DNA of 64,000 nucleotides from assembly GCF_000004195.4 (NCBI RefSeq), contig NC_030682.2:153847501-153911500 (forward strand), written 5' to 3'. A program made the position numbers and the translations under genes. This DNA is from Xenopus tropicalis (taxonomy: Eukaryota > Chordata > Amphibia > Anura > Pipidae). Position 1 is the stretch's first letter. Every line of letters starts with the position of its first letter. The notes below the pieces were generated by a model. It made no database searches, was not told the DNA's origin, and saw nothing but the letters and a program-made list of their open reading frames with translations. Below, in pieces: positions 49,685 through 58,293 of this stretch.

Positions 49685-50169
49685 TTAGAGGGGGTAACAT
49701 AGCCAATGCTGTTATAAAGAGAGACACTAAGTGGATGTACTTGGGCCTTTGCTGTTTAACTTGTTTATTAATGCCCTGGGGGGGGCACAGACAGTACTGT
49801 TTCTATTGATACTAAATTGGGCAAAACTATAAGTTCCATGCAGGATGTGCCGCTTTGCTGGGAGATTTGACTGGGAAACTGGGCAGCAAACTGGAAAATG
49901 AGGTTCAATGTTGATAAGTGCAAAGTTCTGCCCTTTGGTAGGAATAATATAAACACAAACTATCTACTGAATGGGAGTGAGTTGGGGGGATCCTTAATGG
50001 AGAAGGATCTCGGGGTTTTTGTTGATAACAAGTTGTCTAATTCCAGGCAGTGTCATTCTGTGGCTACTAAAGCAAATAAAGTGCTGTCTTGTATAAACAG
50101 GGCATTGACTCAAGGGATGAGAACATAATTTTGCCCCTTTATAGGTCCCTGGTAAGGCCTCACCTTGAG

Positions 50170-50845
50170 TATGGGGGGCAGTAACAGTGAGTATGGGGGG
50201 CAGTAACAGTGAGTATGGGGGGCAGTAACAGTGAGTATGGGGGGCAGTAACAATGAGTATGGGGGGCAGTAACAGTGAGTATGGGGGGCAGTAACAGTGA
50301 GTATGGGGGGCAGTAACAGTGAGTATGGGGGGCAGTAACAATGAGTATGGGGGCAGTAACAGTGAGTATGGGGGGCAGTAACAGTGAGTATGGGGGGGCA
50401 GTAACAGTGAGTATGGGGGGCAGTGACAGTGAGTATAGGGGGCAGTGACAGTGAGTATGGGGGGCAGTAACAGTGAGTATGGGGGGGGGCAGTAACAGTG
50501 AGTATGGGGGGGCAGTAACAGTGAGTATGGGGCAGTAAGTGAGTATGGGGGGCAGTAACAGTGAGTATGGGGGGGCAGTAACAGTGAGTATGGGGGCAGT
50601 AACAGTGAGTATGGGGGGCAGTAACAGTGAGTATGGGGGGCAGTAACAGTGAGTATGGGGGGCAGTAACAGTGAGTATGGGGGGCAGTAACAGTGAGTAT
50701 GGGGGGCAGTAACAGTGAGTATGGGGGGCAGTAACAGTGAGTATGGGGGGCAGTAACAGTGAGTATGGGGGCAGTAACAGTGAGTATGGGGGGGGCAGTA
50801 ACAGTGAGTATGGGGGGGCAGTAACAGTGAGTATGGGGGGCAGTT
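50170..50845. repeat. 22-bp array inside CR1, about 31 units
   Basis: Units of GTATGGGGGGCAGTAACAGT plus GA. The CR1 codons at the left edge (CTTGAGTATG, LEY) and right edge (GCAGTTTTGGGCTCC, QFWAP) show that the unit includes the element's own GAGTATG..GCAGT words. Run-length changes in the G tract are frequent. Minus-strand Tyr/Pro/Leu-rich frames are artefacts. Confidence 0.94.
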
Positions 50846-51130
50846 TTGGGCTCCAGTCCTTAAGAAGGATATTAATGAGCTGGAGAGAGTGCAGAGACTG
50901 CAACTAAACTGGTTAAGGGGATGGAAGGGTTAAACTATGAGGTTAGACTGTCAGGGTTGGGGTTGTTTTCTCTGGAAAAGAGGCGCTTGCGAGGGGACAT
51001 GATTACTCTGTACAAGTACATTAGGGGGGATTATAGGCAGATGGGGGGGTTCTTTTTTCCCATAAAAACAATCAACGCACCAGAGGCCCCCCCTTTAGAT
51101 TAGAGGAACGGAGCTTCCATTTGAAGCAGC

Positions 51131-53485
51131 GTAGGGGGTTCCTCACGGTGAGGGCAGTGAGGGGGTTGGGGAATGCCCTGCCGGGGGATGTTGGGTAGGG
51201 GGTTCCTCACGGTGAGGGCAGTGAGGGGGTTGGGGAATGCCCTGCCGGGGGGTGTTGGGTAGGGGGTTCCTCACGGTGAGGGCAGTGAGGGGGTTGGGGA
51301 ATGCCCTGCCGGGGGATGTTGGGTAGGGGGTTCCTCACGGTGAGGGCAGTGAGGGGGTTGGGGAATGCCCTGCCGGGGGATGTTGGGTAGGGGGTTCCTC
51401 ACGGTGAGGGCAGTGAGGGGGTTGGGGAATGCCCTGCCGGGGGATGTTGGGTAGGGGGTTCCTCACGGTGAGGGCAGTGAGGGGGTTGGGGAATGCCCTG
51501 CCGGGGGATGTTGGGTAGGGGGTTCCTCACGGTGAGGGCAGTGAGGGGGTTGGGGAATGCCCTGCCGGGGGATGTTGGGTAGGGGGTTCCTCACGGTGGG
51601 GCAGTGAGGGGGTTGGGGAATGCCCTGCCGGGGGGTGTTGGGTAGGGGGTTCCTCACGGTGAGGGCAGTGAGGGGGTTGGGGAAAGCCCTGCCGGGGGAT
51701 GTTGGGTAGGGGGTTCCTCACGGTGAGGGCAGTGAGGGGGTTGGGGAATGCCCTGCCGGGGGATGTTGGGTAGGGGGTTCCTCACGGTGAGGGCAGTGAG
51801 GGGGTTGGGGAATGCCCTGCCGGGGGATGTTGGGTAGGGGGTTCCTCACGGTGAGGGCAGTGAGGGGGTTGGGGAATGCCCTGCCGGGGGATGTTGGGTA
51901 GGGGGTTCCTCACGGTGAGGGCAGTGAGGGGGTTGGGGAATGCCCTGCCCGGGGATGTTGGGTAGGGGGTTCCTCACGGTGAGGGCAGTGAGGGGGTTGG
52001 GGAATGCCCTGCCGGGGGATGTTGGGTAGGGGGTTCCTCACGGTGAGGGCAGTGAGGGGGTTGGGGAATGCCCTGCCGGGGGGTGTTGGGTAGGGGGTTC
52101 CTCACGGTGAGGGCAGTGAGGGGGTTGGGGAATGCCCCGCTGGGGCATGTTGGGTAGGGGGTTCCTCATGGGGGGGACAGTGAGGGGTTGGGGAATGCCC
52201 TGCCGGGGGATGTTGGGTAGGGGGTTCCTCACGGTGAGGGCAGTGAGGGGGTTGGGGAATGCCCTGCCGGGGGATGTTGGGTAGGGGGTTCCTCACGGTG
52301 AGGGCAGTGAGGGGGTTGGGGAATACCCTGCCGGGGGATGTTGGGTAGGGGGTTCCTCACGGTGAGGGCAGTGAGGGGGTTGGGGAATACCCTGCCGGGG
52401 GGTGTTGGGTAGGGGGTTCCTCACGGTGAGGGCAGTGAGGGGGTTGGGGAATGCCCTGCCGGGGGATGTTGGGTAGGGGGTTCCTCACGGTGAGGGCAGT
52501 GAGGGGGTTGGGGAATGCCCTGCCGGGGGATGTTGGGTAGGGGGTTCCTCACGGTGAGGGCAGTGAGGGGGTTGGGGAATGCCCTGCCAGGGGGTTGTTG
52601 GGTAGGGGGTTTCTCACGGTGAGGGCAGTGAGGGGGTTGGGGAATGCCCTGCCAGGGGGTTGTTGGGTAGGGGGTTCCTCACGGTGAGGGCAGTTAGGGG
52701 GTTGGGGAATGCCCTGCCGGGGGGGGGTTGGGTAGGGGGTTCCTCCCGGTGAGGGCAGTGAGGGGGTTGGGGAATGCCCTGCCGGGGGGGGGGTTGGGTA
52801 GGGGGTTCCTCACGGTGAGGGCAGTGAGGGGGTTGGGGAATGCCCTGCCGGGGGGGGTTGGGTAGGGGGTTCCTCACGGTGAGGGCAGTGAGGGGGTTGG
52901 GGAATGCCCTGCCGGGGGATGTTGGGTAGGGGGTTCCTCACGGTGAGGGCAGTGAGGGGGTTGGGGAATGCCCTGCCGGGGGATGTTGGGTAGGGGGTTC
53001 CTCACGGTGAGGGCAGTGAGGGGGTTGGGGAATGCCCTGCCGGGGGATGTTGGGTAGGGGGTTCCTCACGGTGAGGGCAGTGAGGGGGTTGGGGAATGCC
53101 CTGCCGGGGGATGTTGGGTAGGGGGTTCCTCACGGTGAGGGCAGTGAGGGGGTTGGGGAATGCCCTGCTGGGGGATGTTGGGTAGGGGGTTCCTCACGGT
53201 GAGGGCAGTGAGGGGGTTGGGGAATGCCCTGCCGGGGGATGTTGGGTAGGGGGTTCCTCACGGTGAGGGCAGTGAGGGGGTTGGGGAATGCCCTGCCGGG
53301 GGATGTTGGGTAGGGGGTTCCTCACGGTGAGGGCAGTGAGGGGGTTGGGGAATGCCCTGCCGGGGGATGTTGGGTAGGGGGTTCCTCCCGGTGAGGGCAG
53401 TGAGGGGGTTGGGGAATGCCCTGCCGGGGGATGTTGGGTAGGGGGTTCCTCACGGTGAGGGCAGTGAGGGGGTTGGGGAATGCCC
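51131..53485. repeat. 64-bp array inside CR1, about 37 units
   Basis: Units read GTAGGGGGTTCCTCACGGTG, AGGGCAGTGAGGGGGTTGGG, GAATGCCCTGCCGGGGGATG, TTGG. The first 48 bases are the CR1 codons for RRGFLTVRAVRGLGNA, seen once in the intact-order CR1 at 22678-27073; the last 16 are new. Right of the array CR1 resumes with AGAGATGGGGTAATGGCAGA. Units are almost identical. Confidence 0.95.
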
Positions 53486-53899
53486 CTAGAGATGGGGTAA
53501 TGGCAGATTCTGTTAATGCCTATAAGAGGGGCCTGGATGAGTTGTTGAACAAGCAGAATACCCAAGGCTATTGTGATACTAATACCTACAGTTAGTACTA
53601 GTGGGTGTATATATAGTGTATGTATGTGAGTGTATAGATTGGTAGGTGTGGGTTAGGTGTGCTGGGTTTACTTGGATGGGTTGAACTTGATGGACACTGG
53701 TCTTTTTTCAACCCTATGTAACTATGTAACTATGTACTACCCTAACACTAGGCAACCGTATCCCAGACTCGTATGCATCTGGCTATTCCCGGTCAGTATA
53801 CACCTGCGTATACGTATACGTTCTACTGGTAAAGGAATATTACCTGCTCACCTTCTCCATTTATATAAATATATCATTATCTGCAGATATAAGTGCATC

Positions 53900-54350
53900 T
53901 CTTTAATCCACATTTGAAACTTCCTTTAGTAGATATAATTAGATATATTTTTTAATTACTTATACTTTCTGAATTTGTTTAACTATATACTTTTCTAGCC
54001 TATATACTGCCAATACATTGCTTGAACACATGTACATTCTTTTATATTGGCCTGCCTTTATGTGCCCGATATCCAATTAACCATCCAAGTTGTTGATTGG
54101 TTAATTACACTTACACCAGCTAAATACTTTTAAAGACTATTGGCTCTTTATGTCTTAAATACTCTGTGTATGTCTATTCTCATTCAGCCTCTGATTAAGT
54201 ACCGCGAGGTACGAAACGCGTTAGGCTCTCTGTATCATGTGTTAGCTTAATAAAAGTTTGGTGATTTTACCTCAATCACTCGTGAACAATTGCTTCTCTT
54301 CCCTAACAACACCAGAGTGCCTGCCTTCTTTCTACATTTGTGATTTATCC
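53900..54350 (+). repeat. Right terminal (pseudo-LTR) repeat of the nested PLE
   Basis: Reverse complement of the left end: TCTCTTTAATCCACATTTGA (53897 on) pairs with 45570-45608, and TTACTTATACTTTCTGAATT (from about 53956) pairs with the stretch up to about 44680. It carries the hammerhead-like motif at 54186-54227, which the left copy has lost by an internal deletion (near 44435). It ends GTGATTTATCC before the target repeat. Confidence 0.85.
54186..54227 (+). ncRNA. Hammerhead-ribozyme-like motif, nested PLE
   Basis: On the plus strand: stem I arm AGCCT, core CTGATTAA, stem II GTACC-GCGA-GGTAC, then GAAA, a two-base-pair stem III AC-GC-GT, cleavage-site-like T, and the second stem I arm AGGCT. 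Stem I (5 bp) and stem II (5 bp) pair perfectly. The core departs from the standard CUGAUGA by one extra A and a U where G is usual. PLEs are known to carry small hammerhead variants with minimal stem III. I infer a role in processing element RNA; activity is untested. Confidence 0.6.
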
Positions 54351-54640
54351 AAAGGGCATATTAACCCCAGACATGCCAGTAAAATGACTAAATGAAACTG
54401 ATAAAGGGCATATTAACCCCAGACATGCCAGTAAAATGACTAAAATGAAACTGATAAAGGGCATATCAACTTCAGACATGCCAACAGTTCTGTGCATTTG
54501 CCAAAGTTATAACCAGGGCCAATTCCAGTGGTACATAAATCTATGTTATTTCCTTCCATTCAGTTGAAAGCAAAACAGTATTAATGTACCAGTAGAAGTT
54601 CCAGCCCTATTAACAGGCCTAAGGTTCCCAGACTTATAAG
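54351..54640. repeat. Short ~52-bp tandem repeat and unique spacer
   Basis: About 2.5 units containing GATAAAGGGCATATTAACCC and CAGACATGCCAGTAAAATGA (54351-54485), the same unit as left of the PLE, then about 155 bp of unique sequence with no gene seen. Confidence 0.7.
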
Positions 54641-57605
54641 GGCCTCTGCCTATCCCCCTGCCTATTCCCTGCCTATCCCCTGCCTATTCCCCATGCCTAT
54701 TCCCCTGCCTCTCCCCCTGCCTCTCCCCTGCCTATTCCCCTGCCTATTCCCCTGCCTATTCCCTGCCTATCCCCCTGCCTCTCCCCTGCCTATCCCCCTG
54801 CCTATTCCCTGCCTATTCCCCTGCCTATCCCCCTGCCTATCCCCCTGCCTATCCCCCTGCCTATTCCCTGCCTATCCCCCTGCCTATCCCCCTGCCTATT
54901 CCCTGCCTATCCCCCTGCCTATTCCCTGCCTCTCCCCTGCCTATCCCCCTGCCTATTCCCCTGCCTATCCCCTGCCTATCCCCCTGCCTCTCCCCTGCCT
55001 ATCCCCCTGCCTATCCCCTGCCTATCCCCCTGCCTATTCCCCTGCCTATCCCCCTGCCTATTCCCTGCCTATCCCCCTGCCTCTCCCCTGCCTATCCCCC
55101 TGCCTATTCCCCTGCCTATCCCCCTGCCTATTCCCTGCCTATCCCCCTGCCTATCCCCCTGCCTCTCCCCTGCCTATCCCCCTGCCTCTCCCCTGCCTAT
55201 CCCCCTGCCTATTCCCTACCTATCCCCCTGCCTATCCCCCTGCCTATTCCCTACCTATCCCCCTGCCTATTCCCTGCCTATCCCCCTGCCTCTCCCCTGC
55301 CTATCCCCCTGCCTATCCCCTGCCTATTCCCTGCCTATCCCCCTGCCTCTCCCCTGCCTATTCCCCTGCCTATCCCCCTGCCTATCCCCCTGCCTATTCC
55401 CTGCCTATTCCCCTGCCTATCCCCCTGCCTATTCCCTGCCTATCCCCCTGCCTCTCCCCTGCCTATCCCCCTGCCTATTCCCTACCTATCCCCCTGCCTA
55501 TTCCCTGCCTATCCCCCTGCCTATTCCCTACCTATCCCCCTGCCTATTCCCTGTTTATCCCCCTGCCTATCCCCCTGCCTCTCCCCTGCCTATCCCCCTG
55601 CCTATCCCCCTGGCTCTCCCCTGCCTATCCCCCTGCCTATTCCCCTGCCTATCCCCCTGCCTATCCCCTGCCTATTCCCTGCCTATTCCCTACCTATCCC
55701 CCTGCCTATTCCCTGCCTATTCCCTACCTATACCCCTGCCTATTCCCCTGCCTATCCCCCTGCCTATTCCCTGCCTATCCCCCTGCCTCTCCCCTGCCTA
55801 TCCCCCTGCCTATTCCCCTGCCTATCCCCCTGCCTCTCCCCTGCCTATTCCCCTGCCTATCCCCCTGCCTATTCCCTGCCTATTCCCTACCTATCCCCCT
55901 GCCTCTCCCCTGCCTATCCCCCTGCCTATCCCCTGCCTATTCCCTGCCTATTCCCTACCTATCCCCCTGCCTCTCCCCTGCCTATCCCCCTGCCTATTCC
56001 CCTGCCTATCCCCTGCCTCTCCCCTGCCTATCCCCCTACCTATCCCCCTGCCTATCCCCCTGCCTATTCCCCTGCCTATCCCCTGCCTCTCCCCTGCCTA
56101 TTCCCTGCCTATCCCCCTGCCTCTCCCCTGCCTATTCCCTGCCTATTCCCCTGCCTATCCCCCTGCCTATTCCCTACCTATCCCCCATGCCTATTCCCTG
56201 CCTATCCCCCTGCCTATTCCCTACCTATCCCCCTGCCTATCCCCCTGCCTCTCCCCTGCCTATTCCCTGCCTATCCCCCTGCCTATTCCCTGCCTATCCC
56301 CCTGCCTCTCCCCTGCCTATCCCCCTGCCTCTCCCCTGCCTATCCCCCTGCCTCTCCCCCTGCCTCTCCCCTGCCTATTCCCTGCCTATCCCCCTGCCTA
56401 TTCCCCTGCCTATCCCCCTGCCTCTCCCCCTGCCTATTCCCTACCTATCCCCCTGCCTATTCCCCTGCCTATTCCCTGCCTATTCCCTACCTATACCCCT
56501 GCCTATTCCCCTGCCTATTCCCCTGACTATTCCCCTGCCTCTCCCCCTGCCTCTCCCCCTACCTATTCCCCTGCCTCTCCCCCTGCCTATCCCCCTGCCT
56601 ATCCCCCTGCCTATTCCCCTGCCTATCCCCCTGCCTATCCCCCTGCCTATTCCCTACCTATACCCCTGCCTATTCCCCTGCCTATTCCCCTGACTATTCC
56701 CCTGCCTCTCTCCCTGCCTATTCCCTACCTATCCCCTGCCTAACCCCTTCCTATTCCCCTGCCTCTCCCCCTGCCTCTCCCCCTACCTATTCCCTGCCTA
56801 TCCCCCTGCCTATTCCCTGCCTCTCCCCCTGCCTCTCCCCCTGCCTATCCCCTGCCTCTCCCCCTGCCTATCCCCTGCCTATCCCCCTGCCTATCCCCTG
56901 CCTATCCCCCTGCCTCTCCCCTGCCTATCCCCCTACCTATTCCCCTGCCTATCCCCCTGCCTATTCCCTGCCTATCCCCCTGCCTATCCCCTGCCTATTC
57001 CCTGCCTATTCCCCTGCCTATCCCCCTGCCTATTCCCTGCCTATCCCCTGCCTATTCCCTGCCTATTCCCCTGCCTATTCCCTGCCTATCCCCTGCCTAT
57101 CCCCTGCCTATTCCCCTGCCTATTCCCTGCCTATTCCCCTGCCTATCCCCCTGCCTATCCCCTGCCTATCCCCCCTGCCTATTCCCTGCCTATCCCCCTG
57201 CCTATTCCCTGCCTATCCCCTGCCTATTCCCTGCCTATTCCCCTGCCTATCCCCCTGCCTATTCCCTGCCTATTCCCTGCCTATCCCCCTGCCTATTCCC
57301 CTGCCTATCCCCCTGCCTATTCCCTGCCTATCCCCTGCCTATCCCCCTGCCTATTCCCTGCCTATCCCCTGCCTATTCCCCTGCCTATCCCCCTGCCTAT
57401 TCCCTGCCTATTCCCTGCCTATCCCCCTGCCTATTCCCCTGCCTATCCCCCTGCCTATTCCCTGCCTATCCCCCTGCCTATTCCCTGCCTCTCCCCCTGC
57501 CTATCCCCCTGCCTATTCCCTGCCTCTCCCCCTGCCTATTCCCCTGCCTATCCCCCTGCCTCTCCCCCTGCCTATTCCCTGCCTCTCCCCCTGCCTATCC
57601 CCCTG
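54641..57605. repeat. 11-12-bp CCTGCCTATCCC array, about 3 kb
   Basis: Units are CCTGCCTATCCC, CCTGCCTATTCC and CCTGCCTCTCCC, each 11 or 12 bp by C-run length, with rare CCTACCTAT. A plus-strand frame of 666 codons (Pro/Leu/Cys/Ser/Tyr/Ile) is a repeat translation. The pyrimidine strand is plus. Confidence 0.96.
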
Positions 57606-57772
57606 CCCAGTGAGCAGGAGAGGGATGCGGAGCCAATGCCCATAGCTGTGCCTGTCACAAATGCCCCTCCCAGGGCAATTAAACATGAAGGTAAAGCTGT
57701 GAGCTTGGGGTAGCAGGGGATGAAAGGGTTAAGGGGGCGGGGCTTGGAGCAGACACAGCAACCAATGAAATG
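57606..57772. other. Unique spacer with a weak exon candidate
   Basis: After the pyrimidine array a CCCAG (to 57610) could serve as an acceptor, followed by about 80 bp open in one frame (reads EQERDAEPMPIAVPV) and a GAAG|GTAAAG donor-like site near 57690. The array supplies the pyrimidine tract by chance, so this is weak. I do not recognise the peptide. Confidence 0.25.
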
Positions 57773-57888
57773 CTTAAACATAATGAAACGTGATCACACT
57801 TTTTGGTGGATATAGCTCTTACCCACAGTGACGGTGGGTCCAGGTGCTCATGCCCCAGACCATTCAGCGCAGGGAGTCATCACAGGAA

Positions 57889-58293
57889 ACCAATTATAAA
57901 AATAGGCAGGCACTCCGGATTGTTTGTTGAGAAAAGGTACAAAATAGTAGAAAATTGCAGCCAGTAGAAGGTAATTAATTAAAAAATATAAATTTTATTC
58001 TATCCATATGTAAAAGCAGATAGCCTTACGCGTTTCATACCTTAGGGTACTTAGTCATAGGCTGAATACATTGAACACAATACAGAATATTTAAAGACAA
58101 ATTTGACCAATGAAATAGACTTTGCAATTAACCAATCAGACCAAAGGGTCATGTGGCTAGGGAAAGTAGATAAAAAGTCATAAATTTACATAAGGATATA
58201 TTAAGCATTATATACATTGAATTGGTGTATAACCATAAAAAGGCTAGATTTAAGTACTTATACATAACAGGTAACATCATAGTCATAGTTAAG
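57889..58293 (-). repeat. Left inverted repeat of the intact PLE
   Basis: 405 bp, reverse complement of 60706-61110. It covers the last 11 codons and stop of the PLE frame as well as the 3' flank. It carries the hammerhead-like motif on the minus (coding) strand at 58022-58063. Confidence 0.93.
58022..58063 (-). ncRNA. Hammerhead-ribozyme-like motif, left copy
   Basis: Read on the minus strand: AGCCT (stem I), core ATGACTAA, stem II GTACC-CTAA-GGTAT, GAAA, minimal stem III AC-GC-GT, A at the cleavage position, AGGCT (stem I). It lies downstream of the PLE frame in sense orientation, so it could trim the 3' part of the transcript. Core positions differ from the textbook motif (A for C, U for G, extra A), so activity is uncertain. 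Confidence 0.6.

Larger units (their letters stand above)
49742..53600 (+). pseudogene. CR1 ORF2 C-terminal fragment, interrupted
   Basis: Collinear with the minus-strand CR1 at 22808-23779. It reads [12 protein letters not shown], then (49898 on) RFNVDKCKVLPFGRNN, LMEKDLGVFVDNKLSN, then ILPLYRSLVRPHLEYG up to the 22-bp array. It resumes FWAPVLKKDINELERVQR at 50845, continues KGMEGLNYEVRLSGLGLFSL to 51130, enters the 64-bp array at RRGFLTVRAVRGLGNA and ends after 53485 with DGVMADSVNAYKRGLDEL. The FADD catalytic region is deleted. Several frameshifts are present. Confidence 0.88.
49742..53731 (+). mobile_element. 5'-truncated CR1 LINE with two internal arrays
   Basis: It begins within the [10 protein letters not shown] box (TGGGCCTTTGCTG) and ends with the CR1 tail TCAACCCTATGTAACTATGT, as in the copy at 22678 but on the plus strand. 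ATGTACT at 49735-49741 and 53732-53738 looks like the target duplication and lies in the PLE codons for MY. Without its arrays the element would be only about 1 kb. No active protein remains. Confidence 0.88.
45611..53917 (+). pseudogene. PLE GIY-YIG endonuclease remnant, in five pieces
   Basis: Five pieces line up with the C-terminal third of the intact PLE protein at 58258-60777. Piece 1 (45611-45687) reads TCNFVIKTDIFSS. Piece 2 (47283-47350) reads NCNTGLVIYLLTCKKCGKQY, the GIY-YIG core. Piece 3 (about 47897-47977) reads AGHECSNRSLCNLSVIGI. Piece 4 (49685-49741) reads [18 protein letters not shown]. Piece 5 (53732-53917) starts YPNTRQPYPRL. Tc1, a 20-bp array, the MITE and CR1 lie between them. 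The segment from YVGQT to the His block is lost at the array. The family enzyme nicks target DNA to prime reverse transcription; this copy is dead. Confidence 0.85.
44285..54350 (+). mobile_element. Truncated Penelope-like element with four nested insertions
   Basis: A PLE of the same broad kind as the one at 57773-61110, now 10 kb long because of insertions and arrays. Flanks AAAGGGCATATTAACCCCAG at 44262 and 54351 look like a duplication of up to 23 bp, though they lie in a local tandem repeat. The left inverted repeat (44285-44690 and 45562-45608) is the reverse complement of the right one (53900-54350). Between them only the C-terminal GIY-YIG region remains, on the plus strand; the reverse transcriptase part is missing. 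Insertions in order: hAT-like 44699-45553, Tc1 45688-47282, MITE 47978-49684, CR1 49742-53731. Confidence 0.85.

Noticed and set aside
48179..49727. SQPH/LPAP/LGVG repeat proteins of 400-500 residues
   Set aside because: A 12-bp unit is open in all frames; the array lies inside a transposon remnant.
54693..56693. 666-codon Pro/Leu/Cys/Tyr frame
   Set aside because: Direct translation of the CCTGCCTATCCC array, with no non-repeat part.
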